Below the pieces are notes generated by a model. That model saw only the letters and a program-made list of their open reading frames with translations. It ran no database searches and was not told the origin of the DNA. This document shows, in pieces, positions 37,003 through 45,889 of a DNA stretch of 64,000 nt. The stretch spans positions 16,703-80,702 of the forward strand of contig NEUU01000019.1 of assembly GCA_002304345.1 (NCBI GenBank). Direction: 5' to 3'. The DNA is from Verrucomicrobia bacterium Tous-C9LFEB (GTDB taxonomy: Bacteria; Verrucomicrobiota; Verrucomicrobiia; Methylacidiphilales; UBA1321). Position 1 is the stretch's first letter; every line of letters starts with the position of its first letter. A program made the translations under genes and the position numbers.

Positions 37003-37674
37003 ATGAAGTTGAGCCATGTGATCTGTGTTTGTTGTCTGATGACAAGTTCGTTGCAGGCGGAAAGAATCATTGCGGATGCATTCCATCTTACTGGGGCGCG
37101 CAAATCGGGAGTAATGCTCAATGGTTTGGTCACGGAGGAGGGAAATGCGACGTGGGATGCTTATAACAATGTGGTTCTGAAAGGTGACGCGAAGGCCGGT
37201 TTTCTCGAGGTGGACGGAGACGGATCGACCCGCGCTCAAGTGCCGCTTGTGGTTGAGTCGGGGAAAGTCTCGATGTCGTGCCGCGTGACGAATGGAGAAG
37301 AGGGAGGGAGCGAGCGCTGGATCGCATTGGGATTTAGTAATGACAAGAAGGCAACGCTCTGGAATGAGGCGAATCCTGCACTGGGTGGGCAAGTATATGT
37401 GGTGTTGAGTGCGGGCGGAAAAACGACGGTGTATGAAGGTACTGCGGTATTGAAATCGGGAGAGGTCCGGGATTTTCATCGAAATGAATTCAATAATGTT
37501 AAACTTGTCTTCGACTTTGCGACATTGGTGTTAACGGTGACAGTCAATGGTGAGGATTTTTATGCGGGGGCAATCAGGAAATCGCCCTCGATCAAATGGG
37601 CCAGAATCGAGTTGCAAAATCCGAAACCATCGGTGACCAAAGTCGATCAGTTTCGTGTAGAGACTTCGGATTAA
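37003..37674 (+). CDS. Exported paralogue of the PEP-CTERM protein, lacking the anchor
   Basis: The 223-aa protein has a signal peptide (1-20) and a body of about 200 residues similar to the protein at 33550 throughout. It has no PEP motif, helix or basic tail. It may be periplasmic or released. ATG 37003 follows an AGAGGTG-like ribosome binding site and lies 10 bases after the beta-helix gene, so it is part of that transcription unit. Both paralogues flank the prepilin and GH110-like genes. Function unknown; a sugar-binding beta-sandwich is a reasonable guess. Confidence 0.75.
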   Translation: MKLSHVICVCCLMTSSLQAERIIADAFHLTGARKSGVMLNGLVTEEGNATWDAYNNVVLKGDAKAGFLEVDGDGSTRAQVPLVVESGKVSMSCRVTNGEEGGSERWIALGFSNDKKATLWNEANPALGGQVYVVLSAGGKTTVYEGTAVLKSGEVRDFHRNEFNNVKLVFDFATLVLTVTVNGEDFYAGAIRKSPSIKWARIELQNPKPSVTKVDQFRVETSD

Positions 37675-37707
37675 ATTCATGCCGTGTCGTTTGGGAAAGA
37701 GCTGAGA

Positions 37708-38997
37708 ATGAAACGGAAAGCATACGATGTCGTAGTCGTGGGTGGCGGTCCGGCGGGCGTCGCCGCGGCCGTGTCCGCGGCAAGGCATCAATGCCGGACA
37801 CTGCTGGTCGAACGACAAGGATTTTGCGGTGGCATGGGTACGGCGGCGGGGTTGTCCGTGTTTATCAATTACCGGGATCAGGGAGTCGATCTTTCAGATT
37901 CCATTTATCGCGAGATTATCACAGCACTCGATGCGCAGACGGCGCATTACCGGACGCCCGACGGACATTGTGATGTTTTTGAGCCGGAAGCATTGAAGTC
38001 TATTTTGGATCAATTGCTTGCAGAGACTGGGGTGGAAGTTCTTTATCATGCGTATCCGGGTGAGGTGGTATGGGAGGACTCGGCCTGGCAACTGGGGTGC
38101 TGGGGTAAGAGCGATCGGGTGTCGGTTCAGGCCCGATGTCTTATTGATGCCACGGGTGACGCAGATGTGGCTTCGATGGTGGGTGTGGAAACAGCCGTGG
38201 GCCGAAATGGCGATCAGCGCACGCAACCGATGACAATGATTGTGCGGTTGGGCGGTTTCGATCGGGAGCGTTATCGAGCGAGTGGTGGGCATCTTATTCC
38301 CGAAGGGCATGCGATCGAGGGCAGCTCTCGCCGCGATGAAATCAGTGTAGCGCGGCAATGCGGCGAGTGGACCATTCCGCGAGAGGACATCGCGATGTTT
38401 TGGACGCATCCGTGGGATAAGACGCAGGTGAGTATCAATGCCACGCGTGTGCTCAATGCGGACGGTTCGTGTCTCTCCGATCTCTCGAGCGCGGAAGCAG
38501 AAGGACGTCGGCAGGCGTGGGAACTGTGGCGGTTTTTCCAGAAGTATGTTCCTGGTTTTGAAGGCGCGTATCTGGTTTCGACCGGACCACAGATTGGCGT
38601 GCGGGAGACGCGCCGCATCGTGGGGATGAATTGCCTTTCCGAAGGGGAGGTGTTGTCGTGCCAAACTCCATCGGATTCGGTGTGTTTCTGCGCCTATCCC
38701 ATCGATATCCATGATCCGGAAGGGAAGCGGGATTCGTTTGAGCTGTCGCAGTCTCACCGGTATGGCATTCCCTATGGCTGTCTCGTGCCGAAGGAGAAGG
38801 ATTGGATTCTTGCCGCCGGGCGATGCATTAGCGCGAGTCACGAAGCGGCGGGTAGTTTTCGAGTCATGCCCACGTGCTGCTCGATTGGCCAGGCGGCGGG
38901 AGTCGCTGCCGCGCTGGCTGTGCAACGTAATCTGCCGCCGCGTTTGATCCAAGGGGAAGAAGTCAGAGCAATCATTAGTCAGTCACGTCTTCCGTGA
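37708..38997 (+). CDS. FAD-dependent oxidoreductase
   Basis: The 429-aa protein starts with an FAD-binding Rossmann motif VVVVGGGPAGVAAA (about 6-20) and the typical LLVERQGFCGGMGTAAG segment. It continues as a GIDA/FAD_oxidored-type flavoprotein and ends with AAGSFRVMPTCCSIGQAAGVAAALA, which closes the FAD site. Such proteins are widespread in PVC glycan loci, with substrates rarely known. I chose ATG 37708; an in-frame GTG at 37684 also exists. Its 3' end overlaps the convergent MFS gene by 23 bases. Confidence 0.9.
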   Translation: MKRKAYDVVVVGGGPAGVAAAVSAARHQCRTLLVERQGFCGGMGTAAGLSVFINYRDQGVDLSDSIYREIITALDAQTAHYRTPDGHCDVFEPEALKSILDQLLAETGVEVLYHAYPGEVVWEDSAWQLGCWGKSDRVSVQARCLIDATGDADVASMVGVETAVGRNGDQRTQPMTMIVRLGGFDRERYRASGGHLIPEGHAIEGSSRRDEISVARQCGEWTIPREDIAMFWTHPWDKTQVSINATRVLNADGSCLSDLSSAEAEGRRQAWELWRFFQKYVPGFEGAYLVSTGPQIGVRETRRIVGMNCLSEGEVLSCQTPSDSVCFCAYPIDIHDPEGKRDSFELSQSHRYGIPYGCLVPKEKDWILAAGRCISASHEAAGSFRVMPTCCSIGQAAGVAAALAVQRNLPPRLIQGEEVRAIISQSRLP

Positions 38998-40216
38998 GCG
39001 GCGCGGCGTGGGGATTGGGCCGGGCGACCTTGCGTTCGGGCCAGAGAATGACACACGAAATGAGAATGAGTGCGCCGGAAAAGAGCGCCATGACGTCGAC
39101 AGAATAATGGCTGAGGAGCAGGAAGCCGACGAGGGGGGCAATGATGCCGCGTAGTCCGGTCAGGCAAGTGTGGACGGCCATGTATTCGGCGACCCGTTCC
39201 GGCGGCGCGAATTTGGTAACCCATAAGCTCCACGCCACGTCGCCGCCCGCGACGGAGATACCGAAGATGAGTGCCCCGGCGATCAGGCCGGGCAGACTGT
39301 TACCGGTGTAGAAGGTGACGATGCCAATGGCGAATCCGATATTGAGGACGATGCGCAGGGTGAAGAAGTTCATCCGGTCGAAAAGTTTTCCCCAGACGGG
39401 ACTCATGATCATGCGGGCGATGTTGGGGAGAATGCTGGTCATGAGCGCGATCATGCCGGTGGTGAGGGTCAGGCCGTAGACGGGATTGCCGAGGTATTCC
39501 ACGCGGAGGGCGAGCATCATGAGATTGGCGAAGCCCATGAACATCCATGCGATCAGGGTGGTGCGGAATTGCGGATCTTCCTTGAGCACGCGCAACCCTT
39601 GCAAAGGACTGATGCCTTCCTCGGTGGGAATGATCCGGGAAGGGCAACGCGAAAAGCAATAAGCCGAGGCCAGCATGGCACCCGCATACGCGAGCATGAG
39701 GAGAGGAAAGCGGTTGAAATGATCGGTGAGGGCGCGTGCGATGAGTTCGCTGAAGACGGCGGCGGCGAGAATGCGGAGCACGACGGTGCGGGAGAAGAGA
39801 TAGCCGCGTTCGCTCACGGGATAGTTGTCCTGCGAAATCTGGGTCTGCATCGGGATCGTCATGGCGAGACAGACCATTCCCAGCACAGAGCCCGTGACAA
39901 AGCCGGGCAGCCACGGTAGCAGGGCGGCGAGAAGAAATCCTCCGGCACCGATCACGCTCAGCCACGTGGCGGCCGTGGCGGCGCGCCAATGCAGCTTTCC
40001 CGAAATGTAAACGAGGAGAGGGCTGAGCAGGAGACCGGCTGATCCGCCTCCGGCAACGATTGCTTTCGAAATGGAATCGGCGTGGTAATGACGGAGGGCG
40101 ATCAGGAGCAGGAACGTGGTGCTGGCGGTTTCGAGAAGTCCGCCGCCGAGGGCGCGCCAGCGTTCATAGAAAAAGGTGATGCGCTTGGCATCGGCTGGGG
40201 AAAGGGTCGAGTGCAA
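38975..40216 (-). CDS. MFS transporter
   Basis: A 12-helix major facilitator with a DRMN-type cytoplasmic loop and YMAVHTCLTGLRG between later helices. It resembles the MFS proteins commonly encoded next to glycan-degrading enzymes. The frame extends to an ATG at 40396, but the first 60 residues derive from AT-rich sequence unlike a protein. The TTG at 40216 gives MHSTLSPADAKR directly before the first helix, so the start is uncertain. Inner-membrane solute transporter, substrate unknown; sugar is plausible from its neighbours. Confidence 0.85.
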   Translation of the reverse strand: MHSTLSPADAKRITFFYERWRALGGGLLETASTTFLLLIALRHYHADSISKAIVAGGGSAGLLLSPLLVYISGKLHWRAATAATWLSVIGAGGFLLAALLPWLPGFVTGSVLGMVCLAMTIPMQTQISQDNYPVSERGYLFSRTVVLRILAAAVFSELIARALTDHFNRFPLLMLAYAGAMLASAYCFSRCPSRIIPTEEGISPLQGLRVLKEDPQFRTTLIAWMFMGFANLMMLALRVEYLGNPVYGLTLTTGMIALMTSILPNIARMIMSPVWGKLFDRMNFFTLRIVLNIGFAIGIVTFYTGNSLPGLIAGALIFGISVAGGDVAWSLWVTKFAPPERVAEYMAVHTCLTGLRGIIAPLVGFLLLSHYSVDVMALFSGALILISCVILWPERKVARPNPHAAPLTEDVTD

Positions 40217-40520
40217 GCGGATAGGGTAAAACGTCCGCGGGCGAGAGACAAGAATCGTTGTAGGCGCGAAAAAAAAGATCGTCGACAAAGCGCGACGAGA
40301 ATCGACCGCTTCTGTTGGGTGTCGCGGTCGGTGTAGACCAAACCGGGAAATTTCAAATTGCAGATTTGAGATTTCAGAGGGACATGAAGCGGCCATGCCA
40401 CGAGTTATAGCACACCTACCGCGAAGGGCGTTTGCGTTAGGTGAGCTAGGTTTGCTACGTGTGCGATATTTTTGGCTGCAGGGAGTGGGCCAAGGCTCCC
40501 ATTCCCCTGCAAACGGATTT

Positions 40521-41933
40521 TCAGGTGTAATGGAACTGCGCCGTGGCGCGGGTCTCGTTCAGGGCCACCACGCGCACCCAATGGGCACTGAAGCCTTCGG
40601 GGAAAGCGTGGTAAACGTAACCGCCATCGCCGGTGGTGAGGGTGGCATAGGGCATCCAGTGACCGTCGCCCCGGAAATCGACTTCCACCCGGAAACTCGC
40701 GGCGCTTGATCCGTCGCTATGCAGGTGGAGACATTTTTTGTCGAACCCGGTCATCAGATATGGATCGGAGGTTTGTCCCTTTTGCACCGGCTCTTCCCAC
40801 CACGGGCCGCCCCAACCGGTCGGTTTGCCGAGCTTCCAGAGATCTTCCGTCCGGCCCATCCAGACGGCGGATTGCGGCTCGGCGCAGAGGACATTGCCGC
40901 CGCCGTCGGCACTGGCGTTGTCGGCTCCGATGACGAGCATGCCTTTCCACGTGCAGAAATCGCCATGGACCCAAAGATGCGTGGAGATCGGGCGCAGGCC
41001 GAAGATGCGGTTGCCATAAGCCCACGGGGAGAGCTCATAGAACATGCCGTGGTGATCAAGGAGCAGGCGTTCGTGTTCGACCGAGCGGATGCGGGGCCAC
41101 TCGGTTTGCCATTTGTGATCCCAGCAATGCGATGCCTTGGGCAGGCGATAGCTGCGCCACGTTTTGTCCGCGTCGGTGTAGACCTTGAGAATCGCCGAGG
41201 CGCGATCCCAGCCGTTGGCGAAGATGGTGCCGCCGAAGTGACCGAGGCCACCCAGACCAATGAACGCGGTGCGTTCGATGATTGTCCATTTGGTGCCATC
41301 GTATTCGGCGAGACGGCCTTTGCGACCGCGACCGAGGAAGTCCTCCTCGTCGTAATCGTTTTCCGCAACTACCAGCCGTCCAACCGATGTGTAGCAATCC
41401 TTGAAGTGGCAACTGCCTTCGCCGGGAGTGGCGAGTTCCTTGATGAGATCAAAGATTTGGTGAAGGGCCAGGGTATGGACATTGAGTTCGAAGAGTTCGC
41501 CTTCCATGCCGAGGACGTAGACGAGATTTTCCGGATCGGTGAGATGGGTGGCGGTGCCGCAGATGCGAATGTCGATGAGCCCTTCGACGGTGCGGACGTG
41601 GTGTTGCGTGTCGATGACATGCGGTCCGATGATGAGCTGGCTGCTGGGAGCGTGAATGTAGCGGTTCGCATAGGTGCCATCCACGGCCGCGGGGTGCCGG
41701 TGCATCACGAAATCCTCATGAATCACCCGCAATCCCGTCCCCGTGCCGGTGCCGCGACGATGAGAAGAGTAGTTGAGAATGTAGAGACGGCCATTCCAGG
41801 GCATCAGACAGCCCACCCCGATTTCGCTACGGGGAGGACCGAAATCGGCAATTTGAGCGTAGGCGGGAACGACACCGCTGACAGATTGGGGGAGTTGCGG
41901 CACCGGGGAGGGGGACGTGAGAGGTTGGCTCAT
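40521..41933 (-). CDS. Hypothetical protein, possible beta-propeller
   Basis: The 470-aa protein lacks a signal peptide and is rich in Gly, Trp, Asp and His. It has repeated short strand motifs (GRLYILNYS, LVYVLGMEGELFEL, GRLAEYDGTKW, GTIFANGWDRA, GMLVIGADN) spaced like propeller blades. No catalytic motif was recognised. The start ATG 41933 lies upstream of a palindrome shared with the divergent LacI regulator; a longer open frame to 42431 runs through the regulator gene and was not used. It is probably controlled by that regulator. Confidence 0.72.
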   Translation of the reverse strand: MSQPLTSPSPVPQLPQSVSGVVPAYAQIADFGPPRSEIGVGCLMPWNGRLYILNYSSHRRGTGTGTGLRVIHEDFVMHRHPAAVDGTYANRYIHAPSSQLIIGPHVIDTQHHVRTVEGLIDIRICGTATHLTDPENLVYVLGMEGELFELNVHTLALHQIFDLIKELATPGEGSCHFKDCYTSVGRLVVAENDYDEEDFLGRGRKGRLAEYDGTKWTIIERTAFIGLGGLGHFGGTIFANGWDRASAILKVYTDADKTWRSYRLPKASHCWDHKWQTEWPRIRSVEHERLLLDHHGMFYELSPWAYGNRIFGLRPISTHLWVHGDFCTWKGMLVIGADNASADGGGNVLCAEPQSAVWMGRTEDLWKLGKPTGWGGPWWEEPVQKGQTSDPYLMTGFDKKCLHLHSDGSSAASFRVEVDFRGDGHWMPYATLTTGDGGYVYHAFPEGFSAHWVRVVALNETRATAQFHYT

Positions 41934-41976
41934 GGACGCAGTATCGGCTGTGCGTGGGTGAAGGCCAAGCGAGTAG

Positions 41977-41996
41977 AAATGTTTACAATAACATTT
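41977..41996. promoter_or_regulatory. Candidate LacI-family operator
   Basis: AAATGTT-TACAAT-AACATTT is a perfect 7-6-7 inverted repeat in the 102-bp gap between the divergent regulator and its neighbour. Position and symmetry fit an autoregulatory LacI-type operator. Confidence 0.5.
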
Positions 41997-42035
41997 TTCT
42001 ATTTTTTGAGACCTGTCGTTGCTATATTTCCAGGC

Positions 42036-43004
42036 ATGGCCGCTTCCTTTCCCGAAAAACGTCCCACGCTGACCGATGTGGCTCGCGCGGCGGGAGTGAG
42101 CGGCATGACGGTCTCGCGAGTCGTGCGTGGCACGAAAGTGGTGAAGGCGAAAACGGTCGCGCGAGTGCGGCAGGCGATCTCCAAGCTGGGATATCAACCC
42201 GATCCGGCCTTGTCGGCGCTCGCGGCCTATCGGACGAATCGCGCCGGGAGTGGGCAGGGAAATGGGCTGGCCTTTATCGATTGCGATGGCACGCCGTACA
42301 GCGCGAACGTGCTGGCGGGAGTCAAGCAGGAGGCCGCATGGCTCGGATATGGGGTGGAATCGTTTCGCCTGCCCACGGAAACGGCGGCCCGGCGACGGCT
42401 GGGACGATTGCTTTTTCATCGCGGCTTTCACGGCGTACTGATCGGTCCGTCAGATGTCTCGTGGAAATTCGAGGGCTGGGACTGGTCGCAATTCGCCGCT
42501 GTATCCATCGGGGCGCTGGTGCATGAACCGGCGCTGCATGCCGTGGCGATGGATTATTTTCAAGGCGCCATGGATGGCGCGCAGACCTTGCGGGAGCACG
42601 GCTGCCGACGGATCGCGTTGGCGGTGGAGGGGGCACTGGAGACCCGCACGAATCATCGCTGGATCGGCGGGTACAGCGCGTGGTGCGGGGGAGTGGGGCA
42701 GTCGGCTCTCTATCTGGGACCGATGCAAGGAGCGGCCGCGCTCGGGAAGAACGTTCGCCGCCAGCGGATCGACGGAGTGCTTACGATTCACCGGGTCGTC
42801 TGGAATGCGTTGCACGATCGTGGGGTGAAGGTGTTTTTTCTGAATGAGGTCGAATCTCCCGCAACCGCGTCGCATCTGGCGCTGGAGCCGGGCAAGATCG
42901 GCGCGGAGGGCGTGCGGGTGTTGCACCCGATGTTGCTGCGGCGCGAGTTCGGATTGCCCGACCATCCGAAGATGGTGGGCTTGCGGGGCGCGTTAGTGGT
43001 GTGA
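42036..43004 (+). CDS. LacI-family transcriptional regulator
   Basis: The 322-aa protein has an N-terminal LacI helix-turn-helix (PTLTDVARAAGVSGMTVSRVVRG, about 10-32) with the hinge KLGYQPDPALSALA. A periplasmic-binding-protein-like effector domain follows to the end. ATG 42036 is the only start that fits the family; the frame stays open far upstream to 40719 but lies antisense to another gene. The ligand is likely a sugar or sugar acid. The neighbours (divergent unknown protein and convergent GH36 gene) suggest alpha-galactoside metabolism. Confidence 0.93.
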   Translation: MAASFPEKRPTLTDVARAAGVSGMTVSRVVRGTKVVKAKTVARVRQAISKLGYQPDPALSALAAYRTNRAGSGQGNGLAFIDCDGTPYSANVLAGVKQEAAWLGYGVESFRLPTETAARRRLGRLLFHRGFHGVLIGPSDVSWKFEGWDWSQFAAVSIGALVHEPALHAVAMDYFQGAMDGAQTLREHGCRRIALAVEGALETRTNHRWIGGYSAWCGGVGQSALYLGPMQGAAALGKNVRRQRIDGVLTIHRVVWNALHDRGVKVFFLNEVESPATASHLALEPGKIGAEGVRVLHPMLLRREFGLPDHPKMVGLRGALVV

Positions 43005-43060
43005 TCGTTCGCTAAGTTTTTTCAATTAATCTGTCGCGTTGTGACAGATCATGAAGCTTC

Positions 43061-43204
43061 CAGGCCGATCCTTCGACAAGCTCAGGATGACGTGGAATGA
43101 AAGTAATGTCTGGCGGTAAGTTTCCGCTCTTACAAGAACTCCTCGCCACCGTTTGAGATTACCTCTCCAACCCGTCATCCTGAGCTTGTCGAAGGATCGG
43201 CCTG
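43061..43204. repeat. 32-bp perfect inverted repeat pair
   Basis: Arms at 43061-43092 and 43173-43204 are exact reverse complements and are separated by 80 bases. The core TCCTTCGACAAGCTCAGGA resembles a repeat seen in intergenic regions of many bacteria. It lies between convergent genes and could act as a bidirectional terminator or be a remnant of a small mobile repeat. No transposase is near. Confidence 0.85.
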
Positions 43205-43217
43205 CATTGACACTGCG

Positions 43218-45014
43218 CTAGCCGCGTTTCAAATGGAGCAGGCCCGAGGGACTAACCTTGAGCGCATGCAGACCGGCGGTCAGCGTAACGTTGCGGGTTT
43301 CGACGAGCTCGCCGAGGACGTTGTATTCTTCGATTTGATACGTTCCGGCGGCAGAGGGGAGTTCGACCACGACGCGTGATTGGTGCGCGGCATTGACGAA
43401 CCAGAGCTCCGGCGGCAACGGTTCGCGCAGCGGGGCGACGACATCGGCGTAGAACGCGCCGATCCATTGCGAGGCCTTCTTCGCGACAATGAAGGGATAC
43501 TGCAGTTCGGGCGAGAGCGGTTCGAGCGTGCCATCGAGCAGGACATCGCGGTGTTCCCGCCAGAAGCCGAGCCAGAAGCGCAGCATTTGCAGGTGACTGG
43601 CGGGGATCTTGTCGAGCTTCACCGAGATTTGCGGCACGGCAAAGAGGATGTTGAGGAACTGAAGCGCGGCGCTTTCCGGGGACTCCTGCAAAGACCACAT
43701 GAGCATGTCCGAGTGCGTCGCGGTGTTGCCCGAGAGCAGGCGAACATCGATGGTGCGGACGCGGTTGCAGATGGCGTCGTTCGGGCAGTCCGCAGCACGG
43801 AAGAGATTGCCGTAGTTGCGCATCAAGGGGCCAATGTAGGCTTGGCGAAATTCGATGAGCACGTCGGGCTTCAGCTTGCGCAAGCGGACCATGGTGTCGC
43901 GCAGCAGGCGGTCGACCGCCTCGGGCACGGAATCGATATCGCGACCGGTGACGCCGTCATTGTAATTCGCCGCAGTCGGATTGAAGCGGTCGACGAAGTC
44001 CAGCTTGAGGCCGTCGAGATCCCAATCGCGAATCGCTTTTTCGTAGAGCGCGATGAGGTACTCGCGCACATCGGGGAAGCGCGGATCTAGCGTGGCGGCA
44101 TGCAGGCGTTCATCCTCGGTCAGGTACTTGCCTTTGAACCGGTCGTAGACACGGGTCTTGGGGCCGACAAACGGCACGGAGAACCAGAGCAGGCTTTTCA
44201 TGCCCATCGCATGCAGGCGGTCGATATGGGCGCGCAGGTCGGGGAATTTCTTTGGAGTCACTTCCCAATCGCCGCAGTAGGCGTAGCCGCCGCTGTTGTC
44301 CTCGGTCTGCCAGCCGTCGTCGATGATCACCGCTTCGCAACCAAGTTGCTTGGCGAGGCGGCATTGATGTTCCACTTCCGCGTCGGTGAGTTCCTGGTGA
44401 AAACTATACCACGTGGAGTACATCGGCAGCCGCGCCACATCGGGAACGGGCGAGGGAGTGATGCCGGGCAGAGAGGCCCACCACGATTGCACGTCGTTCA
44501 GTACGCGATGGTAGGACAAGGCGCGTCGGTCGATGCGCAGCGTGACCTTGTATTCGCGCAATGGCGCGGTCGGTTGGGCAAAGAAATGGAAGTGACAGGA
44601 AAAAGCCGCATTTCCCTCATGAATGGAGGCGGTCGTTTCGATGTGATTGAGGACATCGGAACAAGCGAAGGTGAGGCGGTTGGCTCCGGCGAGATTGTAG
44701 AGGCTGACAACCGGAGCTTCGCGCGTGGCCTTGGATTGGACGGAGATTTCCCAGGGGAGCGTGAGCCAGCGCTTGGCGTTGCAACCGGGAAACCAGATGG
44801 CCTGGATGTCGACGATCGGCTGGCTCCACGTGAGCTTCAGCGGCTGGGGGGTGACGGGTGTCGGGGAAGTGAGTGAGAGATGAACAAGATGCAGATGCGG
44901 CTTGATCTCCTCGGCGGTGAGGGTGGCGTGAAAGTGGGCTAAATCGCCTTGAAGCTGGAGGAGGAAATCGGCGACTTGAATCGACGGGGCGGCGTGAGCG
45001 GAAGAGAGATCCAT
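43218..45014 (-). CDS. GH36-type alpha-galactosidase
   Basis: The 598-aa protein has a beta-rich N-terminal domain (about 1-190). A (beta/alpha)8 domain shows melibiase motifs: STWYSFHQELTD, EAVIIDDGWQ, DWDLDGLKLDFVDRF (nucleophile Asp in KLDF) and FRAADCPND (acid/base Asp). A C-terminal beta domain follows. No signal peptide is apparent, so it may be cytoplasmic and act on imported oligosaccharides. I chose ATG 45014; a TTG at 45038 is possible. Hydrolyses alpha-galactosides or related sugars; substrate specificity (for example alpha-N-acetylgalactosamine) cannot be settled from these motifs. Confidence 0.85.
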   Translation of the reverse strand: MDLSSAHAAPSIQVADFLLQLQGDLAHFHATLTAEEIKPHLHLVHLSLTSPTPVTPQPLKLTWSQPIVDIQAIWFPGCNAKRWLTLPWEISVQSKATREAPVVSLYNLAGANRLTFACSDVLNHIETTASIHEGNAAFSCHFHFFAQPTAPLREYKVTLRIDRRALSYHRVLNDVQSWWASLPGITPSPVPDVARLPMYSTWYSFHQELTDAEVEHQCRLAKQLGCEAVIIDDGWQTEDNSGGYAYCGDWEVTPKKFPDLRAHIDRLHAMGMKSLLWFSVPFVGPKTRVYDRFKGKYLTEDERLHAATLDPRFPDVREYLIALYEKAIRDWDLDGLKLDFVDRFNPTAANYNDGVTGRDIDSVPEAVDRLLRDTMVRLRKLKPDVLIEFRQAYIGPLMRNYGNLFRAADCPNDAICNRVRTIDVRLLSGNTATHSDMLMWSLQESPESAALQFLNILFAVPQISVKLDKIPASHLQMLRFWLGFWREHRDVLLDGTLEPLSPELQYPFIVAKKASQWIGAFYADVVAPLREPLPPELWFVNAAHQSRVVVELPSAAGTYQIEEYNVLGELVETRNVTLTAGLHALKVSPSGLLHLKRG

Positions 45015-45195
45015 AGGGTACGTACTAAATGATTCCAAGGAGCTGACGAGTTAAAACTAGCGGCATGGAAAGTGCATGAATCAAAGCGTGGTCTTTTTAA
45101 TTACACTAATAATTGTGAAGGAGTTTGAAATATTCAGGACAAGCGTAATTTTGGCGGTATATTAGATAGAATTTCGTCATTCAAAGAATGCTAAT

Positions 45196-45807
45196 ATGCG
45201 CTTCCTCCCGGCTCCCATTTGGTTCAGATCCCAACTCATGGGGCTGGCGGCGTTGATGGCGGTGGGCTATTTCGGAGGAATTTCATCGACGCTTGCGAAT
45301 GGCCAGTCCGATCCCCTTTCGATTTTTGATCGGGCGGTGGCGGAGGATCTTCCGGGGAAATATGTCAAAGGAGGTTGCCTGCCGTTTGCGCGGGAACTCT
45401 ACATCCGCTTGAATCGCGCGGGGGGCGAAGTGCATTTGATCACTTACGCGTGGAGAAAAAGCGCGGATGAAGCCGGCATTCATGCCTTTGTCGTTTATCG
45501 GGATGAAGACGGCCGTTATTGGGGCATGGACAATGAGCGGTATCGGCCGCTGTGGATGAGTGGAACCACGCCGCAGGCATGGGGACAATTTTTTTCGCCG
45601 TCGACCACCGTGTCGATTCGCTCGCATGTTTCGAGTCTGAGGCCACCGCCGGCGCGGAATCGCGTGACGCTATCGCGGACCGTGGCTGTGGCGTCTCCGG
45701 TCCCGGTCGAGAGACGTGCGCCCGCCAAGGTGGAAGGTCAGGAAATGATTGCCGCGATGAGCGGGCAATCACAGGCCGCGCCTCTCTATTTTAGCTCCGT
45801 TCCCTGA
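45196..45807 (+). CDS. Small exported protein with possible Cys/His/Asp triad
   Basis: The 203-aa protein has a signal peptide (about 11-35, ending LANGQ). Cys61 lies at the start of a helix (GGCLPFARELY), His96 in a beta strand (IHAFVVYRDEDGRYWGMDN), followed by D112/N113. This order and spacing resemble transglutaminase- or NlpC-like cysteine peptidases, but no family was recognised. A Pro/Arg-rich linker follows residue 140. It is transcribed alone, with AT-rich DNA upstream. Confidence 0.65.
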   Translation: MRFLPAPIWFRSQLMGLAALMAVGYFGGISSTLANGQSDPLSIFDRAVAEDLPGKYVKGGCLPFARELYIRLNRAGGEVHLITYAWRKSADEAGIHAFVVYRDEDGRYWGMDNERYRPLWMSGTTPQAWGQFFSPSTTVSIRSHVSSLRPPPARNRVTLSRTVAVASPVPVERRAPAKVEGQEMIAAMSGQSQAAPLYFSSVP

Positions 45808-45889
45808 TTCTCCGGGATTGACATTGCGGCACTGAAAGAGGAGGAGTGGGAGTGCGTCAGGGCTTGCTGGTTCGAGCCATGATGATGGC

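Noticed and set aside
40719..42035. Upstream extension of the LacI reading frame
   Set aside because: The frame is open but lies antisense to another gene and carries no domain; the LacI helix-turn-helix begins at 42036.
43022..43052. ATCTGTC / GACAGAT stem after the LacI gene as an intrinsic terminator
   Set aside because: The T-rich stretch precedes the stem on the plus strand and no T-run follows on either strand, so it does not qualify.
43061..43204. Terminal inverted repeats of an insertion sequence
   Set aside because: Only 80 bases lie between the arms and no transposase is near, so it is reported as a repeat pair and not as an insertion sequence.
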